Assembly: GCA_035765045.1 (NCBI GenBank)
Contig: DASTYI010000121.1
Coordinates: 1 to 53,543, forward strand
Origin: Iamia sp035765045
Lineage (GTDB): Bacteria > Actinomycetota > Acidimicrobiia > Acidimicrobiales > Iamiaceae
DNA: 53,543 nucleotides
Direction of reading: 5' to 3'
Position numbers and translations under genes: made by a program. Positions 7,899-15,229 of this stretch are shown one piece after another. Within the stretch, counting starts at the first letter, position 1. Every line of letters begins with the position of its first letter. The notes beneath the pieces were generated by a model. It was not told the DNA's origin. It searched no databases and saw nothing but the letters and a program-made list of their open reading frames with translations.

Positions 7899-8636
7899 TC
7901 AGGCGGGCTTCTGCCAGGTGGAGATGTGGGCGGGGCTGTCGGTGGTGAAGGGGCGGCGGGTCCAGTCCTCCCAGCGGTGGAGGCGGGTGAGGCCGGCGAG
8001 CTGGGCCATCAGGTCGAGCTCGGCGGGCCAGACGTGGCGGTAGGGGGCGGAGAAGACGTGGCCCTTGCCGTCGACGACGCGGAAGTGGTGCGACCACGCG
8101 ATCTGGGCCTCGGTGAAGTCGGTGAACTCCTCGACGGCGACGTAGCCGGGGGCGAGGGCGAAGCAGCGGCTGGACTCACCGGGTGGGAGGCGGCGCAGGT
8201 CGGGCACGACGACCTCGATCAGGAAGCAGCCACCCGGTTCGAGGTGGTCGGCGGCGGTGCGGAAGCAGGCGACCTGCTCCTCCTGCGTCGTGAGGTTGTT
8301 GATCGTGTCGAAGACGAGGTACACGAGCCCGAAGCGCTGGTCGAGGCGGGTGGTCGCCATGTCGCCGATCGTCACCGGGATGGCGTCGCCGCCGGGCTTG
8401 GCCCGCAGCTGCTCGACCATCGGCGGGGAGATGTCGATGCCGTGGACCTCGATGCCCCGCTGGCGGAGCGGGAGGGCGACCCGGCCGGTGCCGATCGCCA
8501 GCTCCAGGGCGGGCCGGTCGTCGGCGAGCGAGGCCAGGACGTCGACGGTGGGGTCGAGGACCTCGGGGGCGAAGCGGTCGGCGGCATCGGCGTCGTAGGT
8601 GCGGGCGATGCGGGCGTCGAAGCGGATCTCGGTCAC
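7899..8636 (-). CDS. class I SAM-dependent methyltransferase
   Basis: A protein of 245 aa. GTG 8636 is chosen because the protein family normally begins close to the RTYD segment and upstream codons are Ala/Arg-rich. Motif I is LELAIGTGRVALPL, the acidic end of strand 2 is VHGIDISP, and post-motif DLVY..FDTINNL follows. A C-terminal AdoMet-family beta-strand region binds the substrate, which is unknown. It resembles the YcgJ/UbiE-like group acting on small molecules. It lies between the sigma operon and the GNAT gene, with 26 nt to the latter and the same orientation. Confidence 0.8.
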   Translation of the reverse strand: MTEIRFDARIARTYDADAADRFAPEVLDPTVDVLASLADDRPALELAIGTGRVALPLRQRGIEVHGIDISPPMVEQLRAKPGGDAIPVTIGDMATTRLDQRFGLVYLVFDTINNLTTQEEQVACFRTAADHLEPGGCFLIEVVVPDLRRLPPGESSRCFALAPGYVAVEEFTDFTEAQIAWSHHFRVVDGKGHVFSAPYRHVWPAELDLMAQLAGLTRLHRWEDWTRRPFTTDSPAHISTWQKPA

Positions 8637-8662
8637 GGCCGGCCAGGCTCGCGCCGCCGCCG

Positions 8663-9088
8663 TCAGCCGGACGCAGGGGTTTCGCGGTCGGGGAGGTGGA
8701 GGAGGGCGGCGGCGGTGGGCGTGAGGCCGCAGGCGTCGACGTAGAGGGCGGCGAGGTCGGGTGGGTCGAAGTCGACGTGGAGCCACTCGCAGCCGGCGGC
8801 CCGGGCGTGGTCGGCGGCGATCCCGACGACCGTGGTGGCGATGCCCCGGTGGCGGTGGGTCGGCCGGGTCTTGGTGTCGAGGATGAAGGCGTGGTCGCCG
8901 CCGTCCCAGGCCACGTTGACGAACCCGACGAGCAGGCCGTCGGCGGTGCGCGCCGTCACCCACCCGAGGCTGTGGGGCCGGACCCGGTCCCACCAGCCGG
9001 GCTCGTCGGTGCCGCCGAAGGACCGCACCAGGTCGACCAGCTCGGCGTCGGTGAGGGGCCCGCGCCAGAGGCAGGCGACGTCGCTCAT
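8663..9088 (-). CDS. GNAT-family N-acetyltransferase
   Basis: A protein of 141 aa with the acetyl-CoA binding motif A region DTKTRPTHRHRGIATTVV (R/Q-x-x-G-x-A equivalent RHRGIA), followed by helix AADHARAAGCEWLHVDF and the C-terminal LYVDACGL typical of motif B. The substrate is unknown. The ATG overlaps the stop of the upstream beta-propeller gene (ATGA), so both are co-translated. Confidence 0.85.
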   Translation of the reverse strand: MSDVACLWRGPLTDAELVDLVRSFGGTDEPGWWDRVRPHSLGWVTARTADGLLVGFVNVAWDGGDHAFILDTKTRPTHRHRGIATTVVGIAADHARAAGCEWLHVDFDPPDLAALYVDACGLTPTAAALLHLPDRETPASG

Positions 9089-10077
9089 CCGGCGCAGTCG
9101 GCGACGGCGACGTCGATGGGGCCGACCCGGTCGGCGATCCCGATGTCGCGGCTGCCGCCGAGCGTGGCGGCGACGTACCCGGTCTCGACCAGCTTCCAGC
9201 CCTCCTCCTGGATCACGCCGGTGCGGGTCGAGTGGACGACCTGCGTGCCCCGCCGGCTCCAGCGGCCGTAGGTGGCGTCGTGGGCGATGACGGTGCTGCC
9301 GCCGGTGCCCAGGTCGACGAGGGTGAGCGTCGCCGTCCCGGTGACGGTGCTGACGAGGATCTGGCTGCCGTCGGGGTGCCAGTCGATGCGGCTGGCGAAG
9401 CGGTCGACGTCGGCGACCCGGGTGGCGCCCGAGCCGTCGGCGGCGACGGTCCACAGGGCGGCGCCGGTCATGACGCCGTCTTCGCCCTGGGTGCTGCGCA
9501 CGAAGGCCAGGCGGGTCCCGTCGGGCGACCACGTCACCGCGTCGATCGGATCGAGCCCCGCGGCCGGCACCAGCTCGACGGGCTCGCCACCGGTGGCCGG
9601 CACGGTCATGATCCGGTGGGTGCGGGGCGTCGAGCGGACGAAGGCGATGGTGGTGCCGTCGGGCGACCAGGCCGCCGCCGTGTCGTAGACGTCGCCCTCG
9701 GTCACCGGGGCGGCGCCGGTGCCGTCGACCCCGATCGTCCAGAGCGTCTCGGAGGTCGGCCCGGCCGACTCGTAGTCGCCCTCGGCCCGGGTGACGACCA
9801 GCCGCCGCCCGTCGGGCGCGAAGGCCGGGCGGGTGGCCACCCAGTCGTCGCCGATGACGGTGCGGGTCCCGTCGGGTCGGATCACGGTGACGTGGGGCAT
9901 GCCGATCGCCTCGGCATCCTCCTCGACCACGGCGATGATCGGGGCCGTGGCCAGGCAGGGGTCGGTGGGGACGGCATCGCCGGGCTCGAAGTCGTCGACC
10001 ACGGTCAGGCCGACGGCGACGGCCAGCCCGGCCAGGGCGACGGCCACGGCCACCAGCACGGTCGAGCGTCGGTCCAT
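9085..10077 (-). CDS. PD40/TolB-like beta-propeller protein, membrane-anchored
   Basis: A protein of 330 aa with an N-terminal hydrophobic anchor (about residues 7-25) and then repeated PD40 blades: SPDGTTIAFVRS, SPDGTRLAFVRS, HPDGSQILVS. TolB-like propellers are protein-interaction or sensing modules, and here the propeller would sit outside the membrane. The start ATG 10077 is preceded by TACCCT (10090-10085 on the minus strand) with a 7-nt spacer, a typical leaderless -10 box. It is co-transcribed with the GNAT gene. Confidence 0.75.
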   Translation of the reverse strand: MDRRSTVLVAVAVALAGLAVAVGLTVVDDFEPGDAVPTDPCLATAPIIAVVEEDAEAIGMPHVTVIRPDGTRTVIGDDWVATRPAFAPDGRRLVVTRAEGDYESAGPTSETLWTIGVDGTGAAPVTEGDVYDTAAAWSPDGTTIAFVRSTPRTHRIMTVPATGGEPVELVPAAGLDPIDAVTWSPDGTRLAFVRSTQGEDGVMTGAALWTVAADGSGATRVADVDRFASRIDWHPDGSQILVSTVTGTATLTLVDLGTGGSTVIAHDATYGRWSRRGTQVVHSTRTGVIQEEGWKLVETGYVAATLGGSRDIGIADRVGPIDVAVADCAG

Positions 10078-10084
10078 CGGCCCG

Positions 10085-10090
10085 AGGGTA
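10085..10090 (-). promoter_or_regulatory. -10 box of a leaderless promoter (beta-propeller/GNAT operon)
   Basis: TACCCT on the minus strand lies 7 nt before ATG 10077, so transcription should begin at or next to the start codon. A clear -35 is not visible. Confidence 0.5.
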
Positions 10091-10118
10091 GGCGGGACGC
10101 CCCCGCCGGCCGGGGTGG

Positions 10119-10733
10119 TCAGGCGCCCGGCGTCCACCCCGGGTCGCGCCCGGTGAGCCCGATCACCCGGTCGAGGAGCGGGGCGTCGCCCGGCACCGGG
10201 ACGATCGGCCCGAACAGCCCGGGCGGGCGCTCGTCGCCGAACTGGGCGACGAAGCCGTGGCACGCCTCCAGCAGCGCCGGGTCGGGGGCGAAGGGCCGGC
10301 CGGTGGCGCGGGCCAGGTCCCAGCCGTGGACGACCACCTCGTCGAGGGCGACGAGGGCGGCGTCGGGCGCCGGCATCTCGATGGGCCCGGCCATCGTCAT
10401 CCCCTCCCAGGCCGTGGGTGCCTGCCAGGCCGCGGCCAGGGCGGCGAGCCGGGCCGGGATCTCGTCCCGCCAGTCGGCGGGGAGGGCGGTGGCGTCGGCC
10501 GACGGGCCCGCCGGGCCGCCGGGGATCTCCTCCTTGGTGGCCGCCATGGTGAAGGCCAGGCTGAGCCCGGCGATGTGGTCGAGGAGGGCGCCGACGGTCA
10601 TGGCGGGGCACGGCGTGGGGCCGGCGAGGGCGTCGTCGGGAACGGCGGCGACCAGGGCGGCCAGGTCGTCGGTGGCGGGCGTGAGGTCGAAGGCGGGCAT
10701 GCCGGGTGGACCGTGCCCGGCCCCCGGACTCAT
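10119..10733 (-). CDS. TIGR03086-family (DinB/mycothiol-type) metal-binding protein
   Basis: A protein of 204 aa. The family normally starts FDLTPAT..LA.LV, so the ATG at 10700 (MPAFDLTP) may be the true start; 10733 adds 11 residues and lies 4 nt after the upstream stop. Metal-binding histidines are visible in LLDHIAG and EVVVHGWDLA. Family members are four-helix DinB-fold proteins, some of which are mycothiol-dependent enzymes such as maleylpyruvate isomerases. The substrate is unknown. It is the last gene of a leftward run with the GNAT and quinone oxidoreductase genes. Confidence 0.8.
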   Translation of the reverse strand: MSPGAGHGPPGMPAFDLTPATDDLAALVAAVPDDALAGPTPCPAMTVGALLDHIAGLSLAFTMAATKEEIPGGPAGPSADATALPADWRDEIPARLAALAAAWQAPTAWEGMTMAGPIEMPAPDAALVALDEVVVHGWDLARATGRPFAPDPALLEACHGFVAQFGDERPPGLFGPIVPVPGDAPLLDRVIGLTGRDPGWTPGA

Positions 10734-10736
10734 CGC

Positions 10737-11270
10737 TCAGGCGAAGCCGGCGAAGGGCGGGGGGTAGGTGACCGTGCCGGGCAGGGAGCCGGGCCAGGCC
10801 GTGAGGCGGTGGAGCTGGGCGGCCTCGGGTGGGGCCCAGTCGGGGAGGGGGAGGACGAGGCCGTGGGGGGCGGCGGGCTCGAAGCCGAGCCGGCCGTAGT
10901 AGCCGGGGGCGCCCTCGAGCACCACGGCGGGTTCGCCCTCGGCGTCGCAGGCGGCGAGGACGGCGGCGACGAGGGCCGAGCCGATCCCGGCGCCCTGGCG
11001 ATCGGGGGCCACGGCCAGCGGGGAGAGGTTGGCGACGGGGCCGATCGTGGCGCCGTCGACCCGCGCCGCATCGGTGACCAGGACGTAGCCCACGACCCGG
11101 TCGCCCTCGACCGCCACCAGCGCCCGCGACGGCCGGTACGACGGCTCGGCCCGCAGGGCGGCGACCAGCCGGGCGTGGGCGGGCCCCCCGAAGGCGGCCT
11201 CGACCACGGCGGCGACGGCGTCGTGGTCGGCCGGCGTCTCGGGCCGGATGGCGACACCGGCGACGGGCAC
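10737..11270 (-). CDS. GNAT-family N-acetyltransferase (YhbS-like)
   Basis: A protein of 177 aa. Motif A is LAVAPDRQGAGIGSALV with the pyrophosphate-binding Q-G-A-G-I-G loop, followed by VVLEGAPGYYGRLGFEPA, the characteristic end of the YhbS subgroup. It acts in the cytoplasm on an unknown amine. It has 3-4 nt gaps to both neighbours, which indicates an operon with the quinone oxidoreductase and TIGR03086 genes. Confidence 0.88.
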   Translation of the reverse strand: MPVAGVAIRPETPADHDAVAAVVEAAFGGPAHARLVAALRAEPSYRPSRALVAVEGDRVVGYVLVTDAARVDGATIGPVANLSPLAVAPDRQGAGIGSALVAAVLAACDAEGEPAVVLEGAPGYYGRLGFEPAAPHGLVLPLPDWAPPEAAQLHRLTAWPGSLPGTVTYPPPFAGFA

Positions 11271-11274
11271 GGCG

Positions 11275-12246
11275 TCAGCGGCGGGTCTCGACGACGAGGG
11301 TGCCGGTGGCCCGGCGCTCGGCGAGGGCCCGGATGGCCTCGGCCGCCCCGTCGAGCGGGAAGGTGTCGCCGACGAGCGGGTCGATCGCCCCCGAGGCGAG
11401 GTGGGGGAGGAGCCGGCCCCACTGCTCCTGGAAGTAGCCCGGGTGGGAGAAGGCGTACTCGCCCCAGGCCACGCCGACCACGGTGGTGTTGGCGAGCAGC
11501 AGGCGGTTGACCTTCACGGTCGGGATCTCGCCGCCGGCGAAGCCGACGACCAGCAGCCGGCCCTCGGTGGCCAGCGAGCGGAGCGAGTCGGTGAACCGGT
11601 CGCCGCCGACCGGGTCGAGCACGACGTCGACGCCCTTGCCGCCGGTCAGCTCCCGTGCCGCGTCCTTGAACCCGTCGACGGGCACGACCTCGTCGGCGCC
11701 GAGGCGCCGGGCGACCTCGCCCTTCTCCTCGGTCGACACCACGGCGATCACCCGGGCGCCCATGGCCTTGGCCATCTGGATCGACGCCGTGCCGACCCCG
11801 CCGGCGGCCCCGTGGACGAGCACGGTCTCGCCGGGCCGGAGCCGGCCCCGTCGCTCGAAGGCGAACTCGGCGGTCAGGTAGTTGACGGGGAGCACCGCCC
11901 CGGTGGCGAAGGGGACGCCGTCGGGGAGCGGGAAGGTGGCGTCGGGGCCGGCGGTGGCCACCTCGGCCAGCCCGCCCAGGCCGCAGAGGGCGGCGACCCG
12001 GTCGCCGGGGGCCAGCCCGGAGCCGTCGGGCGCCGTGCGCACCGTGCCCGCCACCTGGCCGCCGGGCACGAAGGGCGGGTCGGGGCGCATCTGGTACTCG
12101 CCCCGGGTCATCAGCAGGTCGGGGAAGGTGACGCCGGCGGCCTCGACGTCGATCACCACCTGGCCCTCGCGGGCGACGGGCTCGTGGATGACGCCCACCT
12201 CGATCCCGTCGGGGCCGTCCAGTCGCAGCAGCTGAGCAGCACGCAT
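11275..12246 (-). CDS. NADPH:quinone oxidoreductase, zinc-free MDR family
   Basis: A protein of 323 aa from ATG 12246; an ATG eight codons upstream is rejected because TAGGGT (12259-12254, minus strand) lies 7 nt before 12246, fitting a leaderless start. The GroES-like N-domain (to about residue 120) lacks the catalytic-zinc ligands. The Rossmann domain has VLVHGAAGGVGTASIQMAKA (about 141-160). A GVAWGEYA segment near residue 250 is typical of QOR2-type enzymes reducing quinones or enones with NADPH. It leads the three-gene leftward operon. Confidence 0.88.
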   Translation of the reverse strand: MRAAQLLRLDGPDGIEVGVIHEPVAREGQVVIDVEAAGVTFPDLLMTRGEYQMRPDPPFVPGGQVAGTVRTAPDGSGLAPGDRVAALCGLGGLAEVATAGPDATFPLPDGVPFATGAVLPVNYLTAEFAFERRGRLRPGETVLVHGAAGGVGTASIQMAKAMGARVIAVVSTEEKGEVARRLGADEVVPVDGFKDAARELTGGKGVDVVLDPVGGDRFTDSLRSLATEGRLLVVGFAGGEIPTVKVNRLLLANTTVVGVAWGEYAFSHPGYFQEQWGRLLPHLASGAIDPLVGDTFPLDGAAEAIRALAERRATGTLVVETRR

Positions 12247-12253
12247 GGGGAGG

Positions 12254-12259
12254 ACCCTA
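12254..12259 (-). promoter_or_regulatory. -10 box of a leaderless promoter (quinone oxidoreductase operon)
   Basis: TAGGGT on the minus strand, 7 nt before ATG 12246. It is the same hexamer and nearly the same spacing as at 28109 and 48086. Confidence 0.55.
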
Positions 12260-12271
12260 CGGCCCGTCACG

Positions 12272-12595
12272 TCACATGATCCGCTGCGCGCCGGCGACCT
12301 CGTAGCGGTCGAGGCGGACGTGGCGCACGTCGAGCTCGGCGATCCCGGCCATGAACGTGGCCAGGTGGGCCGAGGCCGAGTGGGCGGCGTTGGCCTCGGC
12401 CGACTCCCACTCCTCGTAGAGGTGGAAGGCGCCGGGCTCGTCGAGGTCGGCGTAGAAGCCGTAGGCGAGGCAGCCGGGCTCGGCCCGGGTGGCGACGATC
12501 AGCGGGGCGACCAGCTGGCGGGCCCGGTCGACGTGCGCCGGGTCGATCACGATCGAACCGCTGATCACCAGGGCCGGCGTTCTCTCTTCGCTCAT
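12272..12595 (-). CDS. antibiotic biosynthesis monooxygenase (ABM/YgiN-like) protein
   Basis: A protein of 107 aa with the ferredoxin-like ABM fold: VISGSIVIDPAHVDRARQL, then EPGCLAYGFYADLDEPGAFHL and YEEWESAEANAAHSASAHL, the most conserved region of the family (E-x-W, H..S.H). Such small dimeric proteins oxidise quinols or are of unknown substrate. It lies directly behind the quinone oxidoreductase promoter in the same orientation, which may link both to quinone metabolism. Confidence 0.85.
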   Translation of the reverse strand: MSEERTPALVISGSIVIDPAHVDRARQLVAPLIVATRAEPGCLAYGFYADLDEPGAFHLYEEWESAEANAAHSASAHLATFMAGIAELDVRHVRLDRYEVAGAQRIM

Positions 12596-12621
12596 GGGGC
12601 GCAGCCTGGCACGCTGGCCCG

Positions 12622-13401
12622 ATGCCCTCCCTCGACGGTCGGGTGGCGGTGGTGACCGGTGTGAGCCGGACCGCCGGCATCGGCTTCGCCATCGCCCGCC
12701 GCCTGCTGGCCGACGGGGCCACGGTGCTGTGCCACTCCTGGGCCCCGCACGACGCCGAGCAGCCGTGGGGGGCCGACCCGCTCGGGCCCGACGGGGTGGT
12801 CGCCGCCCTCGACGCCCCGCCGGACCGGGTGCACCACGTGGCCGCCGACCTGGCCGACCCCGACGCCCCGGCCGCCGTGGTCGAGGCCGCCGTCGCCCGC
12901 TTCGGCGCCGTCGACGTGGTCGTGGCCAACCACGCCCGCAGCGCCCTGGGCCGGCTCGACGAGGTCACCGCCGCCGACCTCGACGCCTGCTGGGCGGTCA
13001 ACGCCCGGGCCTCGGTGCTGCTGGCCCAGGCCCTCGCCGCCCGCCACGACGACGCCCGCCCGGGAGGCCGGGTCGTGCTGTTCACGTCGGGCCAGCACCG
13101 GGCCCCGATGGCGGCCGAGCTGCCCTACGCCATCAGCAAGGGCGCCATCCACCAGATGACCCTCTCGCTGAGCGACGCCCTCGCCGACCGGGGGATCACC
13201 GTCAACACGGTCAACCCCGGCCCGGTCGACACCGGGTGGGCGACGCCCGAGCTGGCCGCGCAGGTCGGCCGGGGCCTGCCCCGGGGGCGGTGGACGCGGC
13301 CCGACGAGGTGGCCGGGGTGGTGGCCTGGCTGGTGTCCGACGACGCCGTCCTGGTCACCGGGACGGTCGTCGACGCCGAGGCCGGCTTCCGCCGCCTTTG
13401 A
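12622..13401 (+). CDS. SDR-family oxidoreductase
   Basis: A protein of 259 aa. The cofactor motif is VTGVSRTAGIGFAIA, which carries a 2-residue insertion relative to the usual TGxxxGIG. The NNAG equivalent is VANHARS (unusual), and the catalytic region is TSGQH...LPYAISKGAI with Tyr-x-x-x-Lys. Its resemblance is to 3-ketoacyl reductase-like SDRs. The substrate is unknown. It is divergent from the ABM gene, with only 26 nt between the starts. Confidence 0.85.
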   Translation: MPSLDGRVAVVTGVSRTAGIGFAIARRLLADGATVLCHSWAPHDAEQPWGADPLGPDGVVAALDAPPDRVHHVAADLADPDAPAAVVEAAVARFGAVDVVVANHARSALGRLDEVTAADLDACWAVNARASVLLAQALAARHDDARPGGRVVLFTSGQHRAPMAAELPYAISKGAIHQMTLSLSDALADRGITVNTVNPGPVDTGWATPELAAQVGRGLPRGRWTRPDEVAGVVAWLVSDDAVLVTGTVVDAEAGFRRL

Positions 13402-13402
13402 C

Positions 13403-13453
13403 CGTTCTGTCCATCCGCATGAACCGCAGCGGTCCATGCGGATGGACAGAACG
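13403..13453. repeat. 51-nt near-perfect palindrome
   Basis: Arms of 19 nt (13403-13421 and 13435-13453, core CTGTCCATCCGCATG / CATGCGGATGGACAG) are perfectly complementary. The 13-nt middle itself folds (ACCGC A GCGGT), leaving one A/C mismatch. The palindrome begins right after the SDR stop. No T-tract follows on either strand, so a simple intrinsic terminator is unlikely, although a bidirectional barrier or REP-like element is possible. Confidence 0.85.
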
Positions 13454-13465
13454 CCGTCGAGCACA

Positions 13466-13494
13466 TTGACGGCGTTATGTAACGGTGCCAATGT
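13466..13494 (+). promoter_or_regulatory. promoter and probable TetR operator before the gene at 13501
   Basis: TTGACG (13466-13471), a 17-nt spacer and CAATGT (13489-13494) lie 6 nt before GTG 13501, so the mRNA should be leaderless. Inside the spacer CGTTATGTAACG (13473-13484) is a palindrome (CGTTA/TAACG), well placed for autorepression by the TetR protein. Confidence 0.6.
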
Positions 13495-13500
13495 AAGTCT

Positions 13501-14091
13501 GTGGCGACCCAGGAGGAGCGGCGGACCGAGACCCGCGCCGCCCTGCTCGACGCCGGGGCCGCGCTGTTCGCCGAGCGGGGGATCGCCGGGGCCTCGGTCG
13601 ACGCCATCGCCCGGGCCGCCGACCGCACCAGCGGCGCCCTCTACGACCACTTCGGGTCGAAGGAGGGCCTACTGTTCGCCCTGCTGGAGGGGTGGGTGGG
13701 CGACGCCGCCGTGGCCATCGCCGCCGAGCAGGCCGCCGCCGCCACCTTCGACGAGTGGGTGGCGGCGATGTGGCACGCCGTCGCCCGGCCCCCGAGCGGC
13801 GACGGTCGCTGGATCGCCCTCGAGCACGAGCTGTGGAGCTACGCCCGCCAGAGCCCCGACGCCCAGCGCTACCTCGCCAAGCGGTACCAGGCGGCGTGGG
13901 CCGGCATCGAGGCGCACGCACAGCAGTGGGTGGAGCCGCCCCCGGGGATCGGGCCGACGGTGATCGGGCTGCTCCTCGGGCTGGAGATGATGCGCCGGGT
14001 CGATCCCGACGCCGTCACCGACGAGGTCGCCGTCGCCGCCCTCACCGCCGTCCTCACGTCCGCCGATCGAACCCCTCACAGGAGCACCTGA
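13501..14091 (+). CDS. TetR-family transcriptional regulator
   Basis: A protein of 196 aa. The N-terminal helix-turn-helix (about residues 8-55) reads RAALLDAGAALFAERGIAG, then VDAIARAADRTSGALYDHF, followed by GSKEGLL. The C-terminal ligand domain is alpha-helical and not diagnostic. GTG 13501 is supported by the promoter spacing. It is followed 3 nt later by the nitronate monooxygenase-like gene and then the flavin oxidoreductase, so it probably controls this operon from the operator at 13473-13484. Confidence 0.88.
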   Translation: MATQEERRTETRAALLDAGAALFAERGIAGASVDAIARAADRTSGALYDHFGSKEGLLFALLEGWVGDAAVAIAAEQAAAATFDEWVAAMWHAVARPPSGDGRWIALEHELWSYARQSPDAQRYLAKRYQAAWAGIEAHAQQWVEPPPGIGPTVIGLLLGLEMMRRVDPDAVTDEVAVAALTAVLTSADRTPHRST

Positions 14092-14094
14092 CCC

Positions 14095-15225
14095 ATGCGC
14101 ACGCCCATCTGCGACGAGCTCGGCATCGAGTTCCCGATCTTCGCCTTCACCCACTGCCGCGACGTCGTCGCCGCCGTGTCGCGGGCCGGGGGCTTCGGCG
14201 TCCTCGGCGCCGTCGGCTTCAGCCCCGAGCAGCTCGAGGTCGAGCTCCAGTGGATCGACGAGCACGTCGGCGACCACCCCTACGGCGTCGACATCGTCAT
14301 TCCCGGCAAGTACGAGGGCATGGACGACATGGACCCGGAGCACCTGGCCCAGACCCTCCGCGACATGGTCCCCCAGCAGCACCTCGACTTCGCCAAGAAG
14401 CTGCTCGCCGACCGGGGCGTGCCCGAGCTGCCCGAGGGCGAGAGCAACAGCCTCCAGCTCCTCGGCTGGACCGAGGCCACCGCCACCCCGCAGGTCCAGT
14501 GCGCCCTCGAGCACCCGAAGGTCAGGCTGATCGCCAACGCCCTCGGCACCCCGCCGGTCGAGGTCATCGAGCTGATCCACGACGCCGGGCGCAAGGTCGC
14601 CGCCCTCTGCGGCTCGCCCTACCAGGCCCTCAAGCACAAGGAGGCCGGGGTCGACATCGTGATCGCCCAGGGCGGCGAGGGCGGCGGCCACACCGGCGAG
14701 GTCGGCTCGATCGTCCTCTGGCCGCAGATCGCCGAGGCCATCGCCCCCACCCCCATGCTCGCCGCCGGGGGCATCGGGTCGGGCCACCAGATCGCCGCCG
14801 CCCTGTCGATGGGCGCCCAGGGCGTGTGGGCCGGCTCGCTGTGGCTCACCGTCGAGGAGGCCGACCTGCCGCCGGCCCAGCAGCAGCAGCTGCTCGACGC
14901 CACGTCGCGGGACACGGTGCGGAGCCGGAGCTTCACCGGCAAGCCGTGCCGCATGGTCAAGACCGAGTGGACCGAGGCGTGGGCGGCCCCCGACGCCCCC
15001 GACCCGCTGCCGATGCCGCTCCAGTACATGGTCTCGGGCGACTGCGTGGCCCGCAGCCATCGCTACGCCGACAAGGCCCTGTCGGTGATGTTCAACCCCG
15101 TCGGGCAGGTGGTCGGCCAGCTCAACAAGGTCGAGAGGACCAGCGCCGTGATCCAGCGCCTCGTCGAGGAGTACCTGGAGTCGGTCGAGCGCCTCAACCG
15201 GCTCAACCAGGCGGCCGGGGTGTGA
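14095..15225 (+). CDS. nitronate monooxygenase-like (2-nitropropane dioxygenase family) protein
   Basis: A protein of 376 aa with an FMN-binding TIM barrel: an N-terminal LGIEFPIF, VSRAGGFGVLGAVGFSPE, the QGGEGGGHTGEVGSIV loop with the catalytic-type His, and the FMN-phosphate motif AAGGIGSGHQIAAALSMGA followed by VWAGS. The C-terminal extension carries a KTEWTEAW motif found in acyl-CoA-linked relatives. Homologues oxidise alkyl nitronates, but many actinobacterial paralogues of this length have no known substrate. A TetR lies upstream and an OYE-like gene 4 nt downstream. Confidence 0.85.
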   Translation: MRTPICDELGIEFPIFAFTHCRDVVAAVSRAGGFGVLGAVGFSPEQLEVELQWIDEHVGDHPYGVDIVIPGKYEGMDDMDPEHLAQTLRDMVPQQHLDFAKKLLADRGVPELPEGESNSLQLLGWTEATATPQVQCALEHPKVRLIANALGTPPVEVIELIHDAGRKVAALCGSPYQALKHKEAGVDIVIAQGGEGGGHTGEVGSIVLWPQIAEAIAPTPMLAAGGIGSGHQIAAALSMGAQGVWAGSLWLTVEEADLPPAQQQQLLDATSRDTVRSRSFTGKPCRMVKTEWTEAWAAPDAPDPLPMPLQYMVSGDCVARSHRYADKALSVMFNPVGQVVGQLNKVERTSAVIQRLVEEYLESVERLNRLNQAAGV

Positions 15226-15229
15226 GCCG

